Assembly (NCBI RefSeq): GCF_019397265.1
Contig: NZ_CP068985.1
Location: 7,931,001-7,995,000, forward strand
Origin: Nonomuraea coxensis DSM 45129
GTDB taxonomy: Bacteria; Actinomycetota; Actinomycetes; Streptosporangiales; Streptosporangiaceae
Length of the DNA stretch: 64,000 bases
Reading direction: 5' to 3'
Below are positions 37,679 to 45,353 of this stretch, piece by piece. Numbering within the stretch: the stretch's first letter is position 1; each line of letters begins with the position of its first letter. The notes under the pieces are model-generated. The model was not told the DNA's origin, ran no database searches, and was given only the letters and a program-made list of their open reading frames with translations. The position numbers and the translations under genes are program-made.

Positions 37679-39097
37679 ATGCGTTACGAAAGGCGCTCAG
37701 TCGCGCTCTTGGTGGCGCTGGTCAGCGCGCTCGCCTGCACACCGGCCGACCAGCCGCCTCCGTCCACCGGCCCCACGGCCGCCGCGCTCTCCGACGCCCG
37801 CGCGGGCGCGGCGGGCATCGGCGACGCCGACTTCCCCAACGACGGCAACGGCGGCTACGACGTCGCCCACTACGGCATCTCCATCGACTACACGCCCGCC
37901 GACAAGCGCCTGAGCGGCATCACCACCATCACCGCCGCCGCCACCCAGGACCTCTCCAGCTTCAACCTCGACCTGACCGGCTACGACGTCAGCGGCGTCA
38001 CCGTCGACGACGAGGCCGCCACCTTCTCCCGGCAGGGCCAGGAGCTCACCGTCCGGCCGGCGCGCCCGATCGCCGACGACGACCGCTTCACCGTCCGGGT
38101 GTCCTACGCCGGCACCCCCCAGCCGGTCAGAAACTCCGCCAACCTCGGCACCTACGGCTTCATCCCGACCCGCGACGGCGCGTTCGTCACCGCCGAGCCC
38201 AACGGCGCCAAGACCTGGTTCCCGTCCAACGACCACCCCGCCGACAAGGCCACCTTCGACTTCGCGATCACCGTGCCCGCCGGGCTCACCGCCCTGGCCA
38301 ACGGCGAGCTGGCCGGCCGGCCCACCACCGCGAGCGGCAGGACCACGTGGCGCTGGCGCGAGAAGCAGCCGATGGCGACCTACCTCGCCACGGCCACGCT
38401 CGGCACGTTCGAGCTGCGCGAGGGCCGCACCGCCGCGGGCATCCCGCTGCTGGCCGCCGTCGACCCGGCGTTCAGGAGTTCGCTCGACAAGGTCTACACC
38501 GTCTCCGGCGAGGTCACCGACTACTGGGCCACCGTCTTCGGCCCCTACCCGTTCGGCTCCACCGGCGGCGTCGTCGACGACTTCGCCACCGGCTACGCCC
38601 TGGAGAACCAGACCAAGCCGATGTACGGCGGCTTCGCCCCCGACGAGGCCATCATCGCCCACGAGCTGGCCCACCAGTGGTTCGGCGACAGCCTCAGCAT
38701 CCGGCGCTGGAAGGACCTCTGGCTCAACGAGGGCTTCGCCACCTACGCCGAGTGGCTGTGGGCCGAGCACAAGGGCAAGGGCACCGCCGAGGCCACCTTC
38801 CAGCGCAACCTCGCCCGCCCCGCCGACGACCCCATCTGGGCCTACCCGCCCGGACGCGCCAAGCCCGACGACCTGTTCAACCAGTCCGTCTACACGCGCG
38901 GCGCGATGGCCCTGCACGCCCTGCGCAAGGCCGTCGGCGACGACACGTTCTTCAAGCTGCTGCGCGCCTGGACCGCCGAGCACCGCTACAGCAACGTCAC
39001 CACCGAGCAGTTCGTCGCCCTCGCCGAGAAGATGTCGGGCAAGGACCTCGGCCCGCTCTTCGACGCCTGGCTCCACGAGCCGCGCCGCCCCGCCTGA
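37679..39097 (+). CDS. M1-family metallopeptidase lipoprotein
   Basis: 472 residues. The signal MRYERRSVALLVALVSALAC ends in a lipobox Cys at 20, so it is membrane-attached outside the cell. The M1 aminopeptidase core has zinc motif HELAHQWFG and the third ligand in WLNEGFATYAE; YALENQTKP stands where the GAMEN motif normally lies. Its length is about half of a full aminopeptidase N, as the helical C-terminal domain is missing, which is normal for this secreted group. It stands alone between hppD and a sigma factor gene. Confidence 0.9.
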   Translation: MRYERRSVALLVALVSALACTPADQPPPSTGPTAAALSDARAGAAGIGDADFPNDGNGGYDVAHYGISIDYTPADKRLSGITTITAAATQDLSSFNLDLTGYDVSGVTVDDEAATFSRQGQELTVRPARPIADDDRFTVRVSYAGTPQPVRNSANLGTYGFIPTRDGAFVTAEPNGAKTWFPSNDHPADKATFDFAITVPAGLTALANGELAGRPTTASGRTTWRWREKQPMATYLATATLGTFELREGRTAAGIPLLAAVDPAFRSSLDKVYTVSGEVTDYWATVFGPYPFGSTGGVVDDFATGYALENQTKPMYGGFAPDEAIIAHELAHQWFGDSLSIRRWKDLWLNEGFATYAEWLWAEHKGKGTAEATFQRNLARPADDPIWAYPPGRAKPDDLFNQSVYTRGAMALHALRKAVGDDTFFKLLRAWTAEHRYSNVTTEQFVALAEKMSGKDLGPLFDAWLHEPRRPA

Positions 39098-39112
39098 CCA
39101 GGGCCGCAACGC

Positions 39113-39158
39113 TTTCCGTCGCCCGGCCCAAGTAAAGGTGTAAGGCGAACGACGGAAA
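39113..39158 (+). repeat. 9-bp inverted repeat before the ECF sigma gene
   Basis: TTTCCGTCG (39113-39121) and CGACGGAAA (39150-39158) are perfect complements, 28 bases apart. The second arm overlaps the purine-rich ribosome site (GGAAAAGGAAG) of the sigma factor gene at 39174. It may be an operator with looped half-sites, or a leader hairpin hiding the ribosome site. Confidence 0.5.
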
Positions 39159-39173
39159 AGGAAGTGGCGGGCC

Positions 39174-39719
39174 ATGCGCCTCAACGAGGACCCCGCGGCC
39201 TTCGAGGCCTTCTACCGCCGCCATGTCGACGCGGTGCTGAGGTTCGTGACCAGGCGGGTGAGCGACCCGCACCTGGCCGCCGACCTCACGGCCGACATCT
39301 TCGTGGCGGTGCTGGACTCCGCGCACACCTACGTCCCCGGCCGCGGCAGCGAGGTCGCCTGGCTGTACGGCATCGCGCGCAACGTCGTGTCGGCCCAGCA
39401 CCGGCGGGCGGCCCGGGAGGCCCGGGCCGGCGGCCGGCTGGCCGGCAGGCGGCTGCTCGACGACGACGACCTCACCCGGATGGAGGAGCGGATCGACGCC
39501 GGGCGCCGGATGCGCCACGCCTGGGAGGCCCTCGCCGGGCTGCCCGAGGGCGAGCGCGCGGTGCTGGAGCTCGTCGCGATCGACCAGCTCAGCGTCAAGG
39601 AGGCCGCCGAGGCCCTGGGGATACGTCAGGTGACCGCCCGGGTCAGGTTGCACCGGGCCAGACGAGCCCTGGAAGACGTCGCTTCGCCGGCATCCGTGTA
39701 CCTGGAAGGACAGGCATGA
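39174..39719 (+). CDS. ECF-type RNA polymerase sigma factor
   Basis: 181 residues with region 2 (AFEAFYRRHVDAVLRFVTRRV, DLTADIFVAVLDSA, WLYGIARNVVSAQHRR) and region 4 (GLPEGERAVLELVAIDQLSVKEAAEALGI then a recognition helix). It directs transcription to a dedicated promoter set, probably for surface stress. ATG 39174 is used. Its stop overlaps the start of a membrane protein gene by four bases (ATGA), the usual arrangement of a sigma and its antagonist. No GGAAC/GTT-type self-promoter is evident upstream. Confidence 0.88.
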   Translation: MRLNEDPAAFEAFYRRHVDAVLRFVTRRVSDPHLAADLTADIFVAVLDSAHTYVPGRGSEVAWLYGIARNVVSAQHRRAAREARAGGRLAGRRLLDDDDLTRMEERIDAGRRMRHAWEALAGLPEGERAVLELVAIDQLSVKEAAEALGIRQVTARVRLHRARRALEDVASPASVYLEGQA

Positions 39720-40405
39720 GCAGCTTCGAGGAGCGCCTTCTCAGTGCACTCAAGTCGGAGATCACCACAAGAACGGCGGACGACATGACGACGACGAGCA
39801 ATCCCCCGGTTCTGGACGGACGGCGGCGGCGCGGACGGCGGCTGGGGGTGGCCGTCGCGGGCGTGGCGGCCGCCGCCGCGGCGGTCGTGGCGCTGAACGC
39901 GACCGTGCTCCAGGGCCCCGCGTACGCGGTCACCAAGGCGGCGGACGGGACGGTCAGCGTCCGGATCAGCGCGTTCACCGACCCCGGCGGGCTGGTGACC
40001 GAGCTGGGACGCAACGGGGTCAAGGCGGTCGTGGACTACCTGCCCGAGGGGCAGACGTGCCGGCCGGAGCGCGGCCGGCCGGCCCGCGCGGGCGGCGCGG
40101 TCGGCCGGTTCGGCAGCGAGATCAGGCGGGACGGCGACGGGATCGCCTTCTCCCTCACGGCCGGGCAGGTGCCGGCCGGAGCGACGCTCGTCCTGGCCGT
40201 GACCAAGGGCCCTGACGGCGACCGCGGGATGCCGTCCGCGACCTCGCTCCAGGTGGTGGAGGGTGCGGTGGCGCCCTGCGCGGCCACCTCCCTGCCGCTG
40301 CCGTCATCCGGCACCGGCGGCACGGGTGAAGGGCGGAAGGACGACGGTCCCGGCCTCACGACGCGCGAGGAAGACGGCCCGGGGACGTCCCGGAGCGGCG
40401 AGTGA
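39716..40405 (+). CDS. Membrane protein coupled to the ECF sigma factor
   Basis: 229 residues: cytosolic N-terminus (about 35 residues, FEERLLSALKSEITTRT), an Ala-rich membrane helix (LGVAVAGVAAAAAAVVALNATVL) and an extracytoplasmic domain with two Cys, ending in a disordered Gly/Thr/Glu tail. The position and topology suggest an anti-sigma factor or sensor. However, it lacks the HxxxCxxC zinc motif of ZAS proteins, so the role is inferred. It overlaps the sigma gene by four bases. Confidence 0.7.
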   Translation: MSSFEERLLSALKSEITTRTADDMTTTSNPPVLDGRRRRGRRLGVAVAGVAAAAAAVVALNATVLQGPAYAVTKAADGTVSVRISAFTDPGGLVTELGRNGVKAVVDYLPEGQTCRPERGRPARAGGAVGRFGSEIRRDGDGIAFSLTAGQVPAGATLVLAVTKGPDGDRGMPSATSLQVVEGAVAPCAATSLPLPSSGTGGTGEGRKDDGPGLTTREEDGPGTSRSGE

Positions 40406-40423
40406 CACCCTCCGCGTCCGCCC

Positions 40424-40448
40424 CGGCCCGGCCCTGAACCCCGGGCCG
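40424..40448. terminator. Hairpin between convergent genes
   Basis: CGGCCCGG (40424-40431) and CCGGGCCG (40441-40448) form an 8-bp stem with a nine-base loop, 19 bases after the stop of the upstream gene and before the convergent ROK gene. It can act in either direction. Confidence 0.55.
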
Positions 40449-40522
40449 GAGCCGGAGCGGACCGGTCCGGCGGCCTCCCTGCCCTCCCGGGCAGCGGGCC
40501 GCCGGGCCTCCGGGCCTCCGGC

Positions 40523-41680
40523 TCACGCGCCAGTAGGCGGGATCCAGTAGCTCTCGCCCGCCAGGAGGAGGGCGGCGGCGCCGATCAGCCCCGCCTCCTG
40601 GCCCAGGGCGGCGGGCATGACCTTGACGCGGCGGGCGAACCCCATGCGGGCGTGCTCGCGCAGCGCCTCCTCCAGCGGGCCGAACAACGGCTCCCCCGCC
40701 TGGGACAGGCCGCCGCCGATGGTGACGACGTCGAGGTCGCACAGGTGCGTGGCGGAGGCGATGGCGATGCCCAGCGCCCGCCCCGCCCGCCGCATGGCCC
40801 GCACCGCCGCCACATCCCCGGCCCGGGCATCCGCGGCCAGCTGCCGCGCCGTCACCACCCGATCCTCCCGATACGCCGGCCTCACGCCCTCCTCCGAAGC
40901 ATCGGCGTAGAACCCCGCCACCCCTTGAGCGAGGGGAACGGCCCCTTCGCCGGACGTGTCGGCCCCTTGAACGGGGCTGGTGGGCCCGCCCGTGGAGGTG
41001 GCGGCCCCTTGTGCGGGGCTGGAGGACCCGTGAGTGGGAGTGGAGGACCCTTGAGTGGGGGTGGGAGGTCCTGCGGTGGGGGTGGGTGGACGGGGGTGCC
41101 AGCCGTTGGTGAGGGCCCAGGTGGTGAGGGCGGGGCCGCGGGCTACGGCCTCCAGGCAGCCGTGGCCGCCGCACTCGCAGCGGGGCCCGCCGTCGGGCTC
41201 GACGACGACGTGCCCGATGTGGCCCGCGTTGCCGGTGCCGCCGTTGACGAGGCGGCCGTTCAGGATGAGCCCGCCGCCGACACCGGTCGAGACGACCATG
41301 CCGAGCATGTCCGCGCTCCCCTGCCCCGCGCCCTTCCAGTGTTCGGCCACGGCCAGGCAGATGGCGTCGTTGTGGAGGCGTACCGGCAGGCCGGGGAAGT
41401 GGTGGGCGAGCCGGGCGCGCAGCGGGAAGCCGCGCCAGCCGGGGATGTTGAGCGGCGAGACCTCCCCGTCGGGCCAGGACATCGGCCCGCCGCAGCCGAC
41501 CCCCACGCCCTCCAGGGGACCGGCGGAGAAGGGTGCGACGAGGTCGGCGAGCGTCCGCCACAGGACCTCGGCCGGGGCGCCCAGCGGGGTGGCGGCCCGC
41601 GCCGCGCGCACCACCGTGCCGTCCCCGGAGACCAGGCCGGCGGCCATCTTGGTGCCGCCGACGTCGATCGCGAGGATCAC
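40523..41680 (-). CDS. ROK-family sugar kinase with repeat insertion
   Basis: 385 residues. The N-terminal MILAIDVGGTKMAAGLV is the phosphate-1 loop, and the zinc-binding CECGGHGCLEA is the ROK signature; a Gly-rich STGVGGGLILNG stretch marks the ATP site. ROK kinases phosphorylate glucose or N-acyl sugars. Unusual is an insertion at about residues 195-260 of short Ser/Thr/Pro/Gly repeats (PTPTQGS and variants) between TTWALTNGW and VRPAYREDRVV. It should extend as a flexible loop. It makes the protein about 60-65 residues longer than typical (about 310-320). Confidence 0.88.
   Translation of the reverse strand: MILAIDVGGTKMAAGLVSGDGTVVRAARAATPLGAPAEVLWRTLADLVAPFSAGPLEGVGVGCGGPMSWPDGEVSPLNIPGWRGFPLRARLAHHFPGLPVRLHNDAICLAVAEHWKGAGQGSADMLGMVVSTGVGGGLILNGRLVNGGTGNAGHIGHVVVEPDGGPRCECGGHGCLEAVARGPALTTWALTNGWHPRPPTPTAGPPTPTQGSSTPTHGSSSPAQGAATSTGGPTSPVQGADTSGEGAVPLAQGVAGFYADASEEGVRPAYREDRVVTARQLAADARAGDVAAVRAMRRAGRALGIAIASATHLCDLDVVTIGGGLSQAGEPLFGPLEEALREHARMGFARRVKVMPAALGQEAGLIGAAALLLAGESYWIPPTGA
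40920..41095 (-). repeat. Degenerate tandem repeats inside the ROK gene
   Basis: About 175 bases of imperfect units built around GG(A/G)CCCTTGAGTGGGG-like blocks encode repeated (S/A)(S/A)(T/S)P(T/A)(Q/H)G modules. The unit is 21-30 bases. The repeats keep the reading frame, so they look like in-frame slippage expansion and not disruption. Confidence 0.65.
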
Positions 41681-41705
41681 CGCCGCTCCGCCGCGCCGCG
41701 AGCGG

Positions 41706-42890
41706 TCACGACGGGCCCGACGTACTGGAGAAGACCAGGACGGACGCGGTGAACCCGTGGACGTGGTTGTGCCCGGCGACCGGCCCGACCTCGCCGGCGG
41801 CGAAGAAGCCCGCCACCCCGATCGGCCCGAGCGTGTCGCGCAGCGCGACCGGGTCGTGGTCGGCGGTGCCGAACATGGCCGAGCCGCGCCCGTTGCAGGA
41901 GAACAGCAGCGCCCCGTCCACGTGGCCGAGCTGCTCGCGGTGGGCGTCGAGGACGTCGTACAGGTCCTCGTCGGCGGTGGCGGCGTCGCGTACCTGGAAG
42001 CGGACGGTCCTGCCGACCTCCACGATGTCGCCGATGGCGACGGCCTCGCGTTCGGGGTCGATGCCGATCACGCCGCGGATGAGGAAGTCGCCGCGTTCGT
42101 GGCGTTCCGCGTACTCGTCCATGGCGATGCCGATCTGGAGCCCGGCGGCGACGAGCTCGCGGTCGTCCTCGTCGAGGTCGCTGACGATGTCCTCCAGCCG
42201 GGCCAGCGCGGGCTGCCCGGCCAGCTCCAGCAGCAGGTTCTCCTCGGACGCGGTCACCACCATGCTGGGGCCGATCGGCCGGCAGCCCTGGCTGACGACG
42301 GTGCTGACGTGCAGCGGACCGCCGAGCAGGACGCCGATCGCGCCTTCCAGGTAGACCTTGCCGTCGGCGAACAGCCGTACCGAGCCCCGGCCCTGCAGGC
42401 CGTTCGCCAGCCCGCCGATGAGCGGGAGGTCGCCGAGCACGTCCACCGAGCGTTCGACGAAGGCGTCGGTCGGAAAGCTGTAAGGGTCGGCCAGCAGGAT
42501 CGCCACGTGATCGTCGGCGGCGCGCTCGGGCACCCCCACGACCACGAACTTGTCCTCGGCCGCAAGCGTGTCCAGCGCGAACGTGGTGAGTCTCGCCCCT
42601 TCCAAGGTCGCCGCCCAGGCGCTCACGGCGGGCGTCAGCTCCACCCCCTGCCCGTCACCGATCACCCCTGTGGCGCTGCAACCGATCACGTGCGCACCGG
42701 GCGCGAGCTCCATCGCGGCCTGTCCGGCCCTCGCGACGTCGTCGGGATCTTCGCCGCAGATGAAGAAGCAGACCAGGTCGGCTTGGCCGCTGAGCCTCGA
42801 CAGGGCCCGGCCGACGGCGTTCTGCGCGGCCACCACCAGGTCGGAACCCACGGCGAGGCCGTCGGCGAAGCGACTCGTCATCAGTGCCAC
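41706..42890 (-). CDS. FIST domain sensory protein
   Basis: About 394 residues with FIST N (residues about 30-230) and FIST C (about 230-380) domains. FVVVGVP, GGLANGLQGRGSVRLF, GCRPIGPSMVVT and the late GALLFSCNGRGSAMFG and AGFFAAGEVGPVAGHNHVHGFT motifs are diagnostic. FIST proteins are cytosolic small-ligand (amino acid) sensors, often coupled to signalling. GTG 42890 (GGAGGCGAG nine bases upstream) is preferred to ATG 42911 and to ATG 42974. It is divergent from the MoxR gene. No partner domain is fused. Confidence 0.88.
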   Translation of the reverse strand: MALMTSRFADGLAVGSDLVVAAQNAVGRALSRLSGQADLVCFFICGEDPDDVARAGQAAMELAPGAHVIGCSATGVIGDGQGVELTPAVSAWAATLEGARLTTFALDTLAAEDKFVVVGVPERAADDHVAILLADPYSFPTDAFVERSVDVLGDLPLIGGLANGLQGRGSVRLFADGKVYLEGAIGVLLGGPLHVSTVVSQGCRPIGPSMVVTASEENLLLELAGQPALARLEDIVSDLDEDDRELVAAGLQIGIAMDEYAERHERGDFLIRGVIGIDPEREAVAIGDIVEVGRTVRFQVRDAATADEDLYDVLDAHREQLGHVDGALLFSCNGRGSAMFGTADHDPVALRDTLGPIGVAGFFAAGEVGPVAGHNHVHGFTASVLVFSSTSGPS

Positions 42891-43053
42891 GGGTCTCGCC
42901 TCCCTCGACATGTCCAAGTTCCCTAGGTCCGGATTCTCCCCACTAAAGGGACAAGCACGCACACGAACCGTCACTCAATAGTCAAGATCCGAAATCTCCC
43001 CTGCTTGTGGAAGGCCCTGCCACATTCCCCTCAGGGGACGTAGTCTCGAACCC

Positions 43054-44451
43054 GTGCATCAGCCACAGCCACGAATTCTCCGCGAGCTGCGGGAGAGCGG
43101 ACACGTCCACCGCACCGTGAAAGCCGAGGTCAGGGCGAACCTGCTGGCCAAGCTGCGGGCGGGCGAGCCACGGTTCCCCGGCATCGTCGGCTTCGACGAA
43201 ACGGTCCTGCCGCATCTGGAGCGGGCCCTTCTCGCCGGGCACGACCTGGTCCTCCTGGGCGAGCGCGGCCAGGGCAAGACCCGGCTCATCCGCACCGTCA
43301 CCGGGCTGCTCGACGAATGGACGCCGGTCGTCGAGGGGTGCGAGATCAACGACCACCCGTACGCGCCGGTCTGCACGCGCTGCCGGACGCTGGCGCGGGA
43401 GCTGGGCGAGGAGCTGCCGGTCGCCTGGAAGCACCGCGACGAGCGCTACGGCGAGAAGCTGGCCACGCCCGACACCAGCGTGGGCGACCTGATCGGCGAC
43501 ATCGACCCCATCAAGATCGCCGAAGGGCGGACCCTCGGCGACCCCGAGACCGTCCACTACGGCCTCGTGCCGCGCACCAACCGGGGCGTCTTCTCCGTCA
43601 ACGAGCTGCCCGACCTGGCCGAACGCATCCAGGTGTCGCTGCTCAACGTGCTGGAGGAGCGCGACATCCAGGTCCGCGGTTACAACCTGCGCCTGCCGCT
43701 CGACATCCTGCTCATCGCCAGCGCCAACCCCGAGGACTACACCAACCGCGGCCGGATCATCACCCCGCTGAAGGACCGCTTCGGCGCCGAGATCCGCACC
43801 CACTACCCGCTGACCGTCGAGGACGAGCTCACGCTCATCCGCCAGGAGTCCGTCCCCGACATCGGGGCCGACATCCCCGAGCACCTCGTCGAGGTGATCG
43901 CCCGCTTCACCCGCCTGGTACGCGAGTCCACCGCCGTGGACGCCCGCTCCGGCGTCTCCGCGCGCTTCTCGATCGCCGCCGCCGAGACGGCCGCCGCCTC
44001 CGCGGTGCGCCGGGCCGCCATCGCGGGCGAGGAGCAGGCCGTCACCCGCGTGGTCGACCTGGCCTGCGTGGTCCACAGCCTGCGCGGGAAGGTGGAGTTC
44101 GAGGTCAGCGAGGAGGGCAGGGAGACCGAGATCCTGGCCCACCTGCTGCGGCGGGCGACGGCGGAGACGTTCCGCAACCGGCTGGGCGGCGCGGACCTCG
44201 CGGCGGTGACCGACAAGTTCGCCGAGGGCGGCCAGGTGGAGTCCGGCGAGCTGGTCGCGGCCGGCGAGCTGCTGCACCGCATGGGCCCGGTGACCGGCCT
44301 CGCCAAGATCATGTCGAGGCTGGGCATGGGCGCGGGCGAGGAGTCTCCCGGGCACGCGGCGGCGGCGCTGGAGTTCGCGCTGGAGGGGCTCTACCTCATG
44401 CGGCGCCTGTCGAAGGAGGACCTCGACGGGACGGCCGTCTATCGCACGTGA
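43054..44451 (+). CDS. MoxR/ChlI-type AAA+ ATPase
   Basis: 465 residues of the magnesium-chelatase-like AAA+ group. Walker A GERGQGKTRL at about 69-78, sensor/second box ELPDLAERIQVSLLNVLEER and arginine region ITPLKDRFGAEI are present. There is a small Cys pair (CTRCRT) in an insert after Walker A that may bind metal. It probably remodels a protein complex with the VWA-domain protein encoded at 45354, as in RavA-ViaA and BchI-BchD pairs. A secreted unknown lies between the two. GTG 43054 gives the family's start. Confidence 0.87.
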   Translation: MHQPQPRILRELRESGHVHRTVKAEVRANLLAKLRAGEPRFPGIVGFDETVLPHLERALLAGHDLVLLGERGQGKTRLIRTVTGLLDEWTPVVEGCEINDHPYAPVCTRCRTLARELGEELPVAWKHRDERYGEKLATPDTSVGDLIGDIDPIKIAEGRTLGDPETVHYGLVPRTNRGVFSVNELPDLAERIQVSLLNVLEERDIQVRGYNLRLPLDILLIASANPEDYTNRGRIITPLKDRFGAEIRTHYPLTVEDELTLIRQESVPDIGADIPEHLVEVIARFTRLVRESTAVDARSGVSARFSIAAAETAAASAVRRAAIAGEEQAVTRVVDLACVVHSLRGKVEFEVSEEGRETEILAHLLRRATAETFRNRLGGADLAAVTDKFAEGGQVESGELVAAGELLHRMGPVTGLAKIMSRLGMGAGEESPGHAAAALEFALEGLYLMRRLSKEDLDGTAVYRT

Positions 44452-44479
44452 ACGCGGACGCTGCCGCACGTGAACGCGG
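44443..44479 (+). repeat. Direct repeat after the MoxR gene
   Basis: CGCACGTGAACGCGG occurs at 44443-44457 and 44465-44479, period 22. The first copy contains the TGA stop of the MoxR gene. It is followed by a short stem and TTTTTT (44514-44519) that could be a weak terminator before the secreted-protein gene. Confidence 0.45.
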
Positions 44480-44536
44480 GCGCGTCTTTCCGCGTCAAAG
44501 TGGGTGACTGATCGTTTTTTGACGGGGGAGCCACCC

Positions 44537-45298
44537 ATGCGCCGTTCGCTTGCCTGCGCCACCGCCACGGTCCTCGCCGCGGGCGCCTTCGCCGTGCCCG
44601 CGCGGGCCGCCACTCCCGCCACCCCGGCCAAGGTCGTGTACGGCTACGCCTGGCCCGACGGCAAGGGACACCTCCGGGTCGTGCCGAAGTCGGCCACGCT
44701 CGTGAAGAAGAAGGGCCCCCTCGGCTACCGGCTCACGCCGATCGCGGGAGCCAAGGAGGTCCGGCTCGACTACACGAAGGCCGCCGTCGGCCGGGTCACC
44801 GTGGCCTGCGGCCTGAAGGAGACCGAGGGGCAGGTCGCGCTCGACGCGAAGGGGCTCGGCCGCACCCGGTGCAAGCCCGCCGACCTGGCCGCTTCGCTGG
44901 AGTCCGGGGCGAGGCCGCTGCGCGTGGAGTTCCGGGGCGGGCGGGCCGTGCGGGTCAACGAGATCCTGGTCTCCAACTGGCCGAACCCGCGCACCGCCCG
45001 GGGGACGATCGCGCGGGTGGACGACCGTACGGTGCTGTTCGTCACGGGCGGGAAGACGTACAAGCTGGGCTATTCCTACCTGACGTACTTCTACCGGACC
45101 ACCGCCCGCTGCAAGGACGGCTGGCTGGCGGGCCGGCCGGTCCACGCCGACCGCAACGGTCTCGGCACGCAGGCGTGCGACTCCCGCGACCTGGCCAGGG
45201 CCCTGCGGTCGGTCGAGCATCCCGTGCTCGCGAAGCTGCGCTACTCGCCCGAGACCGGCGGCATCGACGAGGTCTGGGAGGTCTACGGGGACGCCTAG
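44537..45298 (+). CDS. Secreted protein of unknown function
   Basis: 253 residues from ATG 44537 (GGGGGAG upstream). A signal peptide (RRSLACATATVLAAGAFAVPARA) is followed by a mature part of about 225 residues with four Cys in two CGLKETE/RCKPADLA and RCKDGWLA/ACDSRDLA pairs that may form disulphides. The two halves share the pattern of a Cys-containing loop then (R/D)LARAL-like helix, suggesting an internal duplication. No known family is recognised. It lies between the MoxR ATPase and VWA protein genes, which usually adjoin. Confidence 0.75.
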   Translation: MRRSLACATATVLAAGAFAVPARAATPATPAKVVYGYAWPDGKGHLRVVPKSATLVKKKGPLGYRLTPIAGAKEVRLDYTKAAVGRVTVACGLKETEGQVALDAKGLGRTRCKPADLAASLESGARPLRVEFRGGRAVRVNEILVSNWPNPRTARGTIARVDDRTVLFVTGGKTYKLGYSYLTYFYRTTARCKDGWLAGRPVHADRNGLGTQACDSRDLARALRSVEHPVLAKLRYSPETGGIDEVWEVYGDA

Positions 45299-45353
45299 GA
45301 GGGACGGCACGGGGGCGCGGGAAACGGGCATTCCGGGTTAGCGTGGTGGGGTG

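Noticed and set aside
40920-41095. The ROK repeats as a CRISPR array
   Set aside because: Unit lengths and sequences vary, the spacers are not unique, and the frame is preserved.
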